The position numbers and the translations under genes were made by a program. Positions 41,185-51,254 of a stretch of DNA of 64,000 nt are shown here, piece after piece. This stretch comes from CAYRGQ01 sp964444885. GTDB taxonomy: Bacteria > Bacteroidota > Bacteroidia > Sphingobacteriales > Sphingobacteriaceae. Position 1 is the stretch's first letter; every line of letters starts with the position of its first letter. The notes beneath the pieces were generated by a model, which was not told the DNA's origin, searched no databases, and worked only from the letters and a program-made list of their open reading frames with translations. The stretch spans positions 23,405 through 87,404 of the forward strand of contig CAYUIZ010000005.1 in assembly GCA_964444885.1 (NCBI GenBank). Direction: 5' to 3'.

Positions 41185-44100
41185 CACGCCTCCTTTCATC
41201 CTGGGTTTCATTTTCTTCCTGTTCATTTCGGATAGGGTCCTGGTTCTGGCGTACCGTATCGGGGGGCGTTGTGCCCGGGTCGGCGAGGGGCTGGGCCCTT
41301 TGGATTGAATCAGCCTGCAAGGCTTCGCCCGGCGGCCGTACGCTGTCCAGGAGCTCCGGATTATTTCGTCGGATGCTGTCGCGGATTACGCGGCGCACGC
41401 TATCGCGGTAGACGCTGTCCGTTTCCATCCGTTCGACGTCAAAACGCCTGCGGAACCGCCGGGAACTGGTGTTGTAATAGTCCTGCAGCCGGTTGGCGCT
41501 CATAAATACTTCCTTGAATTCGTTGTAATCCATATTGATGATAAAGCCGAGCCCGGTTTCGACAAACTGACCCATCAGTGTCACTTGGTATTGGTTTTTG
41601 CGGTAGGCGCGCAATATGTAGCGGCCGTCGCGGCTCAGCTGGTAGTCCAGCGAAATGTCGCCGGCGATGTTGGTGGCCTGCTCGCCCGGCCGTTGCTTCC
41701 CTTCCAGTTCGAAGTTGGAACCCACCGTCACCTTCAGCCGGTCGTCAAACAACATTTTGGATATACCGACGTTTAAATCGGTCCGGTTTTGCATGGTGCC
41801 TGTCGTATAGTCTTCGGTCGACTGAAGATCGAATTCCAGCTCGACCCCTTGGATCAAGTCGCCAGCTAAGCGGTTGAGTTGTTCGCTGAGGAGGGAGCTG
41901 ACGGTATTGCGCGCAATAGATTCAACGCCGCTACCGCCCGAAAGGCTTTCGAACGGATTTGGTGCAATAAACCGTCCCAAAATGATCAACGCGAACACCT
42001 GTTTGTTCATGTCCGATTCCTGTTCCCGCAGCTGGGCTAATGCGCCGTTTACTTGCTGTATAATGTCTTGGCTCACCATCGCGTTGTTGGCGTCGAGTGC
42101 GATGTCAAAGCCCAGGTTGGGGGTAAACATCTCTTCCGTGATGCGCAAGTTCACGTCGAACGGCACGCGCTGGCGGTACATGTTCTGGTTTTGCGTGCCG
42201 ATTTGGCTTTGTACGAGCTCTAAAGTCGGCGCCCGCAGCTGGTACACGGCAGTGATGTCCAGACGTGCATCGAGCGGGTCGCCCGACCAGACAATCGTGC
42301 TTCCTTGTTTAAATTGAAACTCGCGGTTGACTGGCCCAAAGGAGAACGAATAACTTCCGTCCTCGACGGTGTAGGTACCCGTCATGTTAATTCGGCCGCT
42401 GGGTTCGATGGCCGCATTTAGGAGGGCTTCGCCCCGAATGTGCAGGGCGTCTTTGGTCCCCGGATCGATCACAATCGTGAAATTGGCTTCGCTTTCCGTC
42501 CGGATATCCACCGATACGTCCAATCCGCCAAGCTCCGTGCGGGTCAGGGAATCGAGTTGGCCAAAGGCATTGTGAAATGTGGTGTCGCTCTTGTCGACAA
42601 AGCGGACGATACCTTCGCGCTCTACAATGCCCGGATCATCGTTCGGGAGGACGAAGGTCACATCGGTCTCATCGTTGACGGTGATTGTGCCTTCGACGAC
42701 GGGGCTGTCCATGTTGCCCCTAACCGATAGGTTGGAGGTAACGAACAGCGTGCCGTAGTAGAGATCGTTGTCTGCCGCCGTTGAGTTGAGTACCTGAAAA
42801 TCATTGGCAGTCAGGCTGACGCCAAAATCGAAGTCGGTGTAGGTGGTCGTCGCCACTGTGCCGTTTAGCCGCGCTATATTGCCTTGGTTGTCTTTAAATT
42901 CAAACCGGCTAAACCGGAAACCGCTGTTGTTGAATGCAATACGTTGCTGGTCGATGTTAAACGTGGCGTTGAGCATCGCTACGTTTAGCGTCGCTTGGTT
43001 GAAAATTAGTTCGCCATTTAACCGTGGCTGGGCGATGGTGCCTGTGATTTTAAGTTGCCCGCCAATGTCTCCCGCCGTATTGCGCAGGTAGCCCAGGCTA
43101 AAGGCTTCGAGCGTGTTCATCGTCAGCGGACTCAGGTTGAGGTTGAAATCCAAGGTAGATTCCTGCCCCGGAATGGAAATGAGGTCGCCGGTGAGGGTGA
43201 CGTCGTTTCCGTTCCCTTCGATGCCGACATTGGCCGAGAACGTGTTTTCACGCTCGTTGTTGACCTGCACGTTGACGTTGCCGACGGTGTCGTTGCCAAA
43301 ATAGAAATCGGCGATGGTCAGGTCTGAAACGAAGACCGGCGAGGCATCCAAGCGCGATACCGTTGCATGTCCGTTGATGCCACCGCCTAAGCGGAGCATT
43401 TCGCTCTCGAATATCTCGCTGAGGGTCTCTATCCGGAAATCGTTGAACGTCAAATCAATTGGGGCGTTCGCGATACTGTCCTGCGATTCGATGCGCAACT
43501 CCTGCCCGTTGTTGCTCAGCAAGAAATTGTGCGCCGATACCCCTGCCGTCCCGAAACGGAGGGCATTGTCCGATGCCACGTCCCATTGTTCGTAGTTGAG
43601 CATCAGCCCGTCCTCTTTCAAAGCGAAGATGAAATTATTGGCGTCTACCTGCATAGCCATCCCGAGGTGATACCGCTCCTTATCCTGCTGATCCTTGATC
43701 CAAAGACCCATTTCCATCAGGTTCTGCACAACGGTACCACTCAGCAGGGTGTTGATCAACTCGGTTTGCCCCACGGCCAGCTGCTCGACCAAAAAGGAGT
43801 AGTACATGGTGCTGTCGATCGTGTTAATATCCGCATTGATGCCCCGCAGTTGCGTGCCGCCGTACACGACCTCGGGGGCAAGGAGTTTGACGAATAGCAT
43901 TTTGTCTTCGCTGGTGAACGAACCATCCAGGGTGATGTCTTGCATCTCGGTCAGCTGCGGTACCAGCCCGCGGATAAAGCGACTTCGGGTAAAGGTCATA
44001 CTGAAATCCATCTGCTGCGGTTCGTATTCGTAGACCGTCGCCATTGAATCTGGCTGGTAATAAACGTCAATAATATCCTGAACAGCCGCGGATAGCTGGC

Positions 44101-46507
44101 TCAGTTCGTAGTTGCCGACCATGTGGGCGCGGAGAAATTCCGACTGCAAGCGCAAGAGCGTGCGGTCGTCCGTGGCCTCGGCGATGATGGAAACCGAATC
44201 GAGCGCGTAGCGTTCGGCGTTGTATGCGACCGAGGAATTCAGAATATGCAAGGCCCCGTTGAGGTGATCGATGTCTGCGGTTTGGAAATCAGCGACAATC
44301 TGCCCCTGGTAGCGGAAGTTGTCGGCCATGAAGTTCAGGTTCTGCAAATTGATGCTGTCTATGGTCAGTGTCAGTTTTGCCGCCGGATATGTGTCGTTGA
44401 AATCCGCCATGCCTTCCAGTGTCAAGTCCAGGTTGGGGTCATCGCTATTCGCAAACACTTCGATGTCGCCCCCGTCGGCTTGCAACAATAGGTCGATATC
44501 CTGATAGTTATAACCCAGGTATTCGGCCGAGATCAGTTTCGCATGAATGTCTGCCACAGCCGTTTTTGGATTAAATCCGGCCCCTTTGGCCTGTGCGGCA
44601 AACGATATTTTGCCTAAGGTCGTGTCGCCCAGAATTTTCCCTACGTCAATATCCATGATGCTGACGTTGGCATTATAGACGGTATCCTGCCCGGCGGCGC
44701 CGGCTTTGAATGTGGCGTCGATACTAGCGTTTCCTTCGGTCGTAACGAGTTGCATGTCCGTATCGAAGGAGGTGATGCCGCCGTTAAACGTGCCCACGAG
44801 GCGGATGTCATCGGGCACGCGCATGCTGTCAGGCAACATGCTGGCGGGTATCAGCCGTTCGACATCCCGGTGCGAGGTCCTGAACTCTTCCAAATCCAAA
44901 TCGATGTGCATGTTCTCCACGTCCGGAAGGCCGCGGATATTGGCCTGCGCGCTTAGACGCGTGTCGTCAAGCGTGGTCACCTCGAGACTGGGAATGCGAA
45001 GGTTATCGAGGCGTCCTGCCACCCGTCCATCGACGTAGAATACCGCATCCAGCAACGACTGCATGGCTTGCATGGTATCCAAGTCGGGCACGAACATCAG
45101 CACGTCCGCCATGCCGAGGTGGCTGTTTTGCAAGTTGGCGTCGATACCGATTTGGCCCAATTGCTCGGTGATCGTTGACAGGGAAGGGTAGGTGATACGG
45201 ATGTGTTCGCGGATGAGGGTATGGGGTGTTTCGGCGTACAAGTCGTCTAACGTGGCTCCACGATCCGTATAGGTAAAACGGGCCCGTAATTCGTCAAGCT
45301 GGAAGCCGCTGCGGTCGCGGGCGGTCAGATGGCGGAGGTCGCCGCCGATTGAGTCATTCGCATAGGACAGGTCCGCCAGCTCACCTTCGAGACCGGTGAT
45401 ACCGATATTTCCATAGTCAAAGCCTTTGGTCAACGCGGGCTGGTTGGCATCCTCGAATGCGAAATCCGTGTTTTTGATGATGACTTCCTTGGCTTGAACC
45501 CGCCAGTTTACTGGCTCGCCACTGGCTGTGTCGGCAGGCGTCTGGTTACTCGTGCTGGCTGCGGTGGTCTGTCCGAAAAACACCCGCGAGTTTGAGCCGT
45601 CCAGCAAGACGGATTCGATATCGACAAATTCTTCGTTCAGGTCGAGTGCATTCAGGCTGGCCAGAAAGCGCTGCACTTCGAACCGTGTATCCATAGCCGA
45701 GGATTCGTCGGCATAGGCAAAGACGAGATTTTGAAGGTCGAGGTCGCCAAATTCCAGATCCGGCAGGAGGGAGGACGCCTCCGGCTCGGGTTCAATCCCG
45801 AAATCATCCGCGGAAGGTGCATCTGTGGCATCGGCGGTGGCCCATTGGCGTACGGACGCGTGCAGACCGTCTACCGCAATAGCCGGAATGGCAAAGTGCA
45901 TGTTGCCGGTGAGATCGAATGTTTTGATGCGCGTATTGAGGTGGCCGAGATTGATGTCGGCAGCCATCCCAACGACTTCATCATGGTAGACGAACCGAAT
46001 GCGGTCAAGCTGGACCTTGTCGATGTTAAAGGTCATCGCGGCGGCCGTGTCGGTCGGATCAGGCTCTTCGGCACTGGCGAACGCGGCCACGATATAGTCA
46101 AAGTTAAACGCACTGTCAGGCAGTGTCCGGTTGATTTTGGCGGTTATTCCTTCGAGATTGAGTTCGCTGATTTCAACGGTATTCCGCAGGAGCTTAAACA
46201 TGCTGATATCCACCTTCAGCTTTTCGCCGGCGATCAGCGTATCCCCCGCCTGATCCTCGAAATATACGCCTTCCAGCACCAACATCTTGGGCAGGTCAAG
46301 GCTGACATAGTCGATATCGACGCGCGTGCCGATCTTGTTTTCCAGGAAGACGGTAACTTGGCCGACGACGTAGTTCTGCACGGCGGGGATGCGGATAGCC
46401 ACGACCAACAGCAACACTAACCCTGTGATACTCGCAATAATCCATAAAAGCGTTTTCAGGGTTATTCTACCAAACTTTTTCAAATCTGCTTCGTACTGTT
46501 TTGGCAA
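41168..46507 (-). CDS. tamB: TamB/DUF490 translocation and assembly protein
   Basis: A 1779-residue inner-membrane-anchored protein spanning the periplasm. An N-terminal membrane helix (about 18-42, TLLWIIASITGLVLLLVV) is followed by an AsmA-like start (AVQNYVVGQVTVFLENKIGT) and a very long beta-rich region. The C-terminal DUF490 domain shows GRINMTGTYTVEDGSYSF and the segment ARLDITAVYQLRAPT. Known TamB proteins partner with an outer-membrane Omp85 protein, and the tamL-like gene follows with overlap. The extreme C-terminus is a low-complexity acidic/basic tail. It may also serve in lipid transport, as proposed for TamB/YhdP relatives. Confidence 0.93.
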   Translation of the reverse strand: MPKQYEADLKKFGRITLKTLLWIIASITGLVLLLVVAIRIPAVQNYVVGQVTVFLENKIGTRVDIDYVSLDLPKMLVLEGVYFEDQAGDTLIAGEKLKVDISMFKLLRNTVEISELNLEGITAKINRTLPDSAFNFDYIVAAFASAEEPDPTDTAAAMTFNIDKVQLDRIRFVYHDEVVGMAADINLGHLNTRIKTFDLTGNMHFAIPAIAVDGLHASVRQWATADATDAPSADDFGIEPEPEASSLLPDLEFGDLDLQNLVFAYADESSAMDTRFEVQRFLASLNALDLNEEFVDIESVLLDGSNSRVFFGQTTAASTSNQTPADTASGEPVNWRVQAKEVIIKNTDFAFEDANQPALTKGFDYGNIGITGLEGELADLSYANDSIGGDLRHLTARDRSGFQLDELRARFTYTDRGATLDDLYAETPHTLIREHIRITYPSLSTITEQLGQIGIDANLQNSHLGMADVLMFVPDLDTMQAMQSLLDAVFYVDGRVAGRLDNLRIPSLEVTTLDDTRLSAQANIRGLPDVENMHIDLDLEEFRTSHRDVERLIPASMLPDSMRVPDDIRLVGTFNGGITSFDTDMQLVTTEGNASIDATFKAGAAGQDTVYNANVSIMDIDVGKILGDTTLGKISFAAQAKGAGFNPKTAVADIHAKLISAEYLGYNYQDIDLLLQADGGDIEVFANSDDPNLDLTLEGMADFNDTYPAAKLTLTIDSINLQNLNFMADNFRYQGQIVADFQTADIDHLNGALHILNSSVAYNAERYALDSVSIIAEATDDRTLLRLQSEFLRAHMVGNYELSQLSAAVQDIIDVYYQPDSMATVYEYEPQQMDFSMTFTRSRFIRGLVPQLTEMQDITLDGSFTSEDKMLFVKLLAPEVVYGGTQLRGINADINTIDSTMYYSFLVEQLAVGQTELINTLLSGTVVQNLMEMGLWIKDQQDKERYHLGMAMQVDANNFIFALKEDGLMLNYEQWDVASDNALRFGTAGVSAHNFLLSNNGQELRIESQDSIANAPIDLTFNDFRIETLSEIFESEMLRLGGGINGHATVSRLDASPVFVSDLTIADFYFGNDTVGNVNVQVNNERENTFSANVGIEGNGNDVTLTGDLISIPGQESTLDFNLNLSPLTMNTLEAFSLGYLRNTAGDIGGQLKITGTIAQPRLNGELIFNQATLNVAMLNATFNIDQQRIAFNNSGFRFSRFEFKDNQGNIARLNGTVATTTYTDFDFGVSLTANDFQVLNSTAADNDLYYGTLFVTSNLSVRGNMDSPVVEGTITVNDETDVTFVLPNDDPGIVEREGIVRFVDKSDTTFHNAFGQLDSLTRTELGGLDVSVDIRTESEANFTIVIDPGTKDALHIRGEALLNAAIEPSGRINMTGTYTVEDGSYSFSFGPVNREFQFKQGSTIVWSGDPLDARLDITAVYQLRAPTLELVQSQIGTQNQNMYRQRVPFDVNLRITEEMFTPNLGFDIALDANNAMVSQDIIQQVNGALAQLREQESDMNKQVFALIILGRFIAPNPFESLSGGSGVESIARNTVSSLLSEQLNRLAGDLIQGVELEFDLQSTEDYTTGTMQNRTDLNVGISKMLFDDRLKVTVGSNFELEGKQRPGEQATNIAGDISLDYQLSRDGRYILRAYRKNQYQVTLMGQFVETGLGFIINMDYNEFKEVFMSANRLQDYYNTSSRRFRRRFDVERMETDSVYRDSVRRVIRDSIRRNNPELLDSVRPPGEALQADSIQRAQPLADPGTTPPDTVRQNQDPIRNEQEENETQDERRRDDEVE

Positions 46508-46699
46508 GTGCGTGGCCCTGCCGGTTCCATAAATGTTCGTTCGTTCTACTAGAAAACCAATAAACGCGCCAAAGGTTTACTAAAAAGGTAAGAGAACGAA
46601 CTGTAACTACGTATTGCTAGGGACAAATATACGCCAAAGACCCATAAAAGCGAGACGCCAGCATAGGCTATCGCCAAATAATCGGCACGTTCGAAACAC
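46508..46699. other. tamB upstream region
   Basis: A TATATTTG box on the minus strand (46624-46631) gives a probable tamB promoter with a leader of about 110 nt. No TTG is visible at the correct distance. No gene is seen in this stretch. Confidence 0.5.
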
Positions 46700-46729
46700 A
46701 AAAAAAACGCCGTGCGGGAAGGCACGGCG
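46700..46729 (-). terminator. rho-independent terminator after the lipoprotein gene
   Basis: CGCCGTGC (46708-46715) pairs with GCACGGCG (46722-46729); eight A (46700-46707) give a T run on the minus strand. It lies about 47 bp past the stop of the lipoprotein gene. Confidence 0.88.
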
Positions 46730-46775
46730 CGATCGCCGTCGCCGACGGCTTGATGCGTTATCAGCAGACGATTTG

Positions 46776-47426
46776 CTACTTGCTTACCGAAAGCTCGACC
46801 ACTTCCACGTCTAACACGGAGAAAATGCGGTGCGAAGAGAGCAATTCAGGCTCTGGCTTGATTTCGTCCAGAATGGCCACGTCCACGCCGCGCTGCTTGA
46901 CAATATCCAGCACGCCACCGAGGCATGGATAGTTGACCTCAATGTCGCCTGCGTTGAAGCTCAGGATCTCGCCAAAACCGTCCGGCGAGTTATAGAAGTT
47001 GCGCATGGTAACGGGCATGAAGTTGTTTGATTGGCGCAGGTCGTCGAGCGTAGAACCCACGCGGATTCCGTCTGCAGTCTGGTACGGCCCAAAACTATTG
47101 GCTACCGCTATTTTCGTAATGGTCTGGTAGGGCTCGGCTTTTTCCGCCCAGTAGACAATGATTTCTTCCGCTTCGCCTTCGAACAAACGCGTTACATGCG
47201 CTTCCGTGCCATCAAGCATCGCTGTGCCATTGGTTAGGCGCTCCGCACCCACGGCCTGCACCAGGTCTTCGTATGTGTGGGCGAGCTTGACCGGACCAAT
47301 CCCCTCGCAGGTAATCGCATTGGGATCGACCGCTTCGGTAGCTTCTTCGGTTTGTTGGGTGCCCGATTGACAGCTCCAGAGCAAAGCAATCGATGCAATA
47401 AGTGCGACAAGGGGAAATTTTCTCAT
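46776..47426 (-). CDS. lipoprotein of unknown function
   Basis: 216 residues. Signal peptide and lipobox LLWSC (C19), then a short Thr/Glu-rich linker and a globular domain. I do not recognise the family. Two repeats of similar layout (an initial GxGPVKLxxTYxDLVQAVG segment near 43-61 and ADGIRVGSTLDDLRQSN near 118-134) suggest internal duplication. Two conserved-looking cysteines lie at 40 and about 168. A TACATTTG box (47462-47469, minus strand) lies 36 bp upstream. Single-gene unit with its own terminator. Confidence 0.8.
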   Translation of the reverse strand: MRKFPLVALIASIALLWSCQSGTQQTEEATEAVDPNAITCEGIGPVKLAHTYEDLVQAVGAERLTNGTAMLDGTEAHVTRLFEGEAEEIIVYWAEKAEPYQTITKIAVANSFGPYQTADGIRVGSTLDDLRQSNNFMPVTMRNFYNSPDGFGEILSFNAGDIEVNYPCLGGVLDIVKQRGVDVAILDEIKPEPELLSSHRIFSVLDVEVVELSVSK

Positions 47427-47536
47427 GATCTTTTGTGTTTGATTTAACGTAGTTTAGTATTCAAATGTAACAAGAATCTCTGCAGCCGGTGGTCCGGAAC
47501 TGTAACGATATCATAGCGATAAGCACGAATCTTCCT

Positions 47537-50167
47537 TTACCCCAGGCTGTTAAGGGATTCCGTCAGCAACTGGATTTTCGATTCGGCATCGGCCTTTTTG
47601 TTTTGTTCGTTGGCGACAATTTCGGGTTTGGCGTTTTGTACGAAACGCTCATTAGCCAGTTTGGCGTCCACCGATTTCAGGAAGCCGCGCACGTAGTCCA
47701 GCTCTTTTTGCAAGCGCTCGCGTTCTGCGTCTATGTCGATGTTTTCGTCGAGTTGTACATAGAACTCATCCGTGCCCACTAAGAACCGGCTTCCGGTCTG
47801 TTTTTCGCTGACAAAGGTGATTTCCGAAATGTTGGCCATCTTACGGATGCAAGCGCCATATCGCTGGTAATCCACTTCGGAATGCCCTTGAATGGCCAGT
47901 GGCAATGCCGTTTTTGGCGACAGTTGTTTTACGTTGCGCATGTTGCGGATTTCCGTTACGACTTGCTGCAGGGAAGCGAAGGCCTGGAGTTGGGTTTCGT
48001 CAAAAGCGGCGGCAACCGGATAAGGCGCTACAATGCAGCAATCGGCCTCTTCGCGCTGGCCAAACAGTTCGTCGTGCCAGAGTTCTTCGCTGATAAAGGG
48101 CATGAACGGATGCACCAACTTGAGCACCGACTCGAAATAGGTTTTGGTGGCGGCCAGGATGCTGGCGGCGATCGGCTGCTGGTATGCGGGCTTAACGAGC
48201 TCCAGGTACCACGAGCAGAAATCATCCCAAACCAGCTTGTACGTTGCCATAAGTGCGTCCGAGATGCGGTATTGGTCAAAGTGGCTCTCGATTTCCGTCA
48301 ACGCCTGGTTAAAACGATGGCCAAACCAGGTGACGGCCTCTTCCTGTTCGCTCGTCGCGGGTGCGTCAACGGACTCCCAGCCTTTTACCAGCCGGAAAGC
48401 ATTCCAGATTTTGTTGGCAAAATTACGCCCTTGCTCGCAGTACGATACGTCGAACATTAAGTCGTTGCCAGCAGGGGAGGACAGGAGCATGCCTACGCGT
48501 ACCCCGTCGGTGCCGTACTGCTGCATGAGCGCAATCGGATCCGGCGAGTTGCCCAGCGATTTGGACATTTTGCGCCCTTGCTTGTCGCGCACGATCCCCG
48601 TCAAATACACGTTTTTGAAGGGCGGATTTTCGGTGTATTCGTGCCCGAAAATGATCATTCTTGCCACCCAGAAGAATAGGATCTCGGGAGCTGTAACGAG
48701 ATCGCTGGTGGGGTAGTAGTATTGGAAATCGGGGTTTTCTGGATGGGTGACGCCATCAAAGACTGACATGGGCCACAGTGCTGACGAGAACCACGTGTCC
48801 AGCACATCCTCTTCCTGGCGGATGCCCTCGGTCGACTTATTGTCGGCGAGAAAGAGCGCTTTGGCTTCGCTGGCTGTTTTAGCCACTACCCATTCGTTTT
48901 TGTTGTTGTACCAAGCTGGAATGCGCTGTCCCCACCACAGTTGCCGGCTCACGCACCAGTCCTTGACGTTTTCCATCCAGTGCCGGTAACTCGCAATAAA
49001 CTTGTCGGGGATGAGCTTTACCTCACCGTTGACGACATAATCCAGAGCGGGCTTGGCCAGCTCGTCCATTTTGCAAAACCATTGCATGGACAGCTTGGGC
49101 TCGATAACGGCGTCGGTGCGCTCGGAAAAGCCAACTTGCGATTTATAATCTTCGATTTTGTCGACGTGGCCAGTCTCTTCGAGTTGTGCGACAATTTTTT
49201 TGCGGGCGACGAAGCGGTCTTCGCCAATCAGGATTTGCGCTTTTTCGTTAAGCGTGCCATCGTCGTTCAGGATGTCGATGACTTCCAGATTATGTTTTTG
49301 GCCTAGTTCGTAGTCGTTCAGGTCATGAGCGGGTGTTACCTTCAGGCATCCCGTACCGAAGTCCATTTCCACGTATTCGTCGCCGATGATGCTAATCTCA
49401 CGGTTGATGAGCGGCACGCGGGCTTTCTTGCCAATCAGGTCGCGGTAGCGCTCGTCATGGGGGTTGACGCAGATGGCGGTATCGGCCATGATCGTTTCGG
49501 GCCGGGTGGTGGCAATCACTAAATGCTTATGTCCGTTGGCCGTGGTGGCATCCACTAGCTCGTATTTGAGGTAATAGAGCTTTTGCATCACCTCCTTGCG
49601 GTTAACTTCTTCGTCCGACAGGGCAGTTTTGCCTTGGGGATCCCAGTTGACCATGCGGACGCCGCGGTAGATATAGCCTTTGCGGTAGAGTCGGATAAAG
49701 GTGTCGATGACGGCCTCGCTGAGATCGGGATCCATGGTGAATTTTGTGCGGGACCAGTCGCAGGAGGCGCCCAGCTTCTCGAGCTGCTGCAGAATGATGC
49801 CTCCGTATTTTTCTTTCCACTCCCAAGCGTACTCCAAAAACTCCGCCCGCGTGATGTCCTTTTTCTCAATGCCTTTTTCCTTCAGCATGGCTACGACCTT
49901 AGCTTCCGTCGCAATCGAAGCGTGGTCCGTACCCGGTACCCAGCAAGCATTTTTGCCCTGCATGCGGGCGCGGCGGATCAGAACGTCCTGCAAGGTGTTG
50001 TTGAGCATGTGTCCCATGTGCAGTACGCCCGTCACGTTAGGCGGTGGCATCACGATCGTGTACGCCTCGCGCTCGTCTGGCGTGGAACGAAAGAACCCCT
50101 TATCCCGCCAATAGGCGTACCATTTGTTTTCGGCTTGTTGCGGATCGTACGTTTTTGCTATGCTCAT
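47537..50167 (-). CDS. valS: valine--tRNA ligase
   Basis: Class I aminoacyl-tRNA synthetase, 876 aa, full length. HIGH motif as HMGH (50-53) in NVTGVLHMGHML, KMSKS motif in GRKMSKSLGNSPDP near 540. The editing domain carries TTRPETIMADTAICVNP. The C-terminal coiled coil typical of ValS is present (DENIDIDAERERLQKELDYV). A TATTTTTG box at 50196-50203 lies 29 bp upstream. Confidence 0.98.
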   Translation of the reverse strand: MSIAKTYDPQQAENKWYAYWRDKGFFRSTPDEREAYTIVMPPPNVTGVLHMGHMLNNTLQDVLIRRARMQGKNACWVPGTDHASIATEAKVVAMLKEKGIEKKDITRAEFLEYAWEWKEKYGGIILQQLEKLGASCDWSRTKFTMDPDLSEAVIDTFIRLYRKGYIYRGVRMVNWDPQGKTALSDEEVNRKEVMQKLYYLKYELVDATTANGHKHLVIATTRPETIMADTAICVNPHDERYRDLIGKKARVPLINREISIIGDEYVEMDFGTGCLKVTPAHDLNDYELGQKHNLEVIDILNDDGTLNEKAQILIGEDRFVARKKIVAQLEETGHVDKIEDYKSQVGFSERTDAVIEPKLSMQWFCKMDELAKPALDYVVNGEVKLIPDKFIASYRHWMENVKDWCVSRQLWWGQRIPAWYNNKNEWVVAKTASEAKALFLADNKSTEGIRQEEDVLDTWFSSALWPMSVFDGVTHPENPDFQYYYPTSDLVTAPEILFFWVARMIIFGHEYTENPPFKNVYLTGIVRDKQGRKMSKSLGNSPDPIALMQQYGTDGVRVGMLLSSPAGNDLMFDVSYCEQGRNFANKIWNAFRLVKGWESVDAPATSEQEEAVTWFGHRFNQALTEIESHFDQYRISDALMATYKLVWDDFCSWYLELVKPAYQQPIAASILAATKTYFESVLKLVHPFMPFISEELWHDELFGQREEADCCIVAPYPVAAAFDETQLQAFASLQQVVTEIRNMRNVKQLSPKTALPLAIQGHSEVDYQRYGACIRKMANISEITFVSEKQTGSRFLVGTDEFYVQLDENIDIDAERERLQKELDYVRGFLKSVDAKLANERFVQNAKPEIVANEQNKKADAESKIQLLTESLNSLG

Positions 50168-50561
50168 GAAATGTCGTTTATTGCGTTTCGGCGTGCAAAA
50201 ATACGGATTTTAGGAGAGAATACGAAAGCGTATCCGTGGCTCGCGCGAAAGGCGAGGACCACGAGGATTCTGGCACGTGTTTTTGTTGCATGGGGGACAA
50301 AAAACCATCAAACATCCCATAATTTTGTTAAAAACGAATTTCCCTGTCGCGGGCTGATTTTCGGGGCATATCATGCTATTTTTACGTAGAAACGGACGGG
50401 CAAGCCTTCAATTATTCGCCATAATGTCTTACATTCGTTGCTTGTCTTTGCCTGAGCGATTGAAAGAAGCCGAAACATTCCGGCGTTCTTCGCGTCAAAA
50501 AGGCCGGAGCGCAGCTGCGCCACGTAAATGCATCATACCATAGAAACTACAACACGACCCC
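50168..50561. other. intergenic region between divergent valS and ABC transporter genes
   Basis: Contains the valS -7 box TATTTTTG on the minus strand (50196-50203). On the plus strand TATTTTTA (about 50378) is a near match to a -7 box. No RNA gene, repeat or small ORF is convincing. Confidence 0.5.
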
Positions 50562-51254
50562 ATGTCCGCGATTCTTTCCCTTCAAAACGTCAATAAAGTT
50601 TACAAAAGCGGGGGTCAATCCCTTCAAGTGCTTCGAGATATTAGCTTGGACGTAGCGAGTGGCTCGTCCATCGCCATTGTTGGCCCATCGGGCAGTGGCA
50701 AAACCACGCTGTTGGGTTTGTGCGCCGGTCTGGACCAGGTGAGCAGTGGCAGCGTGGTGCTGCACGGCGTGAGCCTGAACGACCTGGGGGAGGATGAGCG
50801 GGCCAGCGTGCGCAACCAGCATGTGGGCTTCGTGTTTCAGAACTTTCAGTTGCTGCCGGCATTGACGGCCTTGGAAAATGTCATGGTGCCGCTGGAGCTT
50901 CGGGGCGACCGGCATGCCCGTGCTACGGCCCTGACGTTGCTCGATAAAGTCGGTTTGGCCGATCGCGGCCACCATTATCCCTTACAGCTCTCCGGTGGTG
51001 AACAACAGCGTGTCTCGATTGCGCGGGCATTTTCCAACTCTCCCAAGATACTTTTTGCCGACGAACCGACAGGCAACTTGGATACCGAAACCGGCGAGAA
51101 GGTAGAGAAATTGCTCTTTGAATTGAACCGCGATGCAGGAACAACGCTTGTGCTGGTTACGCACGATTTGGAACTGGCCGCTAAAACCAGCCGTGTCGTT
51201 CGTATGAAGAACGGAACAATTATTTCGGATACATCGGAAGGGGAGGGCGCGTAA
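50562..51254 (+). CDS. ABC transporter ATP-binding protein (YbbA/LolD-like)
   Basis: 230-residue ATPase. Walker A GPSGSGKTT (46-54), Q-loop, signature LSGGEQQRVSIARA (about 144-157), Walker B ILFADEPTGNLD and the switch histidine in LVLVTHD. It belongs to the LolD/MacB/YbbA branch that serves FtsX-type permeases. The permease gene starts in its stop codon (1-bp overlap), so they form one transporter, probably acting on lipids or envelope substrates rather than solutes. Confidence 0.95.
   Translation: MSAILSLQNVNKVYKSGGQSLQVLRDISLDVASGSSIAIVGPSGSGKTTLLGLCAGLDQVSSGSVVLHGVSLNDLGEDERASVRNQHVGFVFQNFQLLPALTALENVMVPLELRGDRHARATALTLLDKVGLADRGHHYPLQLSGGEQQRVSIARAFSNSPKILFADEPTGNLDTETGEKVEKLLFELNRDAGTTLVLVTHDLELAAKTSRVVRMKNGTIISDTSEGEGA

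Noticed and set aside
45731..46420. 229-codon antisense ORF inside tamB
   Set aside because: It lies opposite a well-supported gene, and its open frame is a by-product of that gene's codon use. The same holds for long plus-strand frames at 1137-1817, 23465-24271 and 39079-39762.
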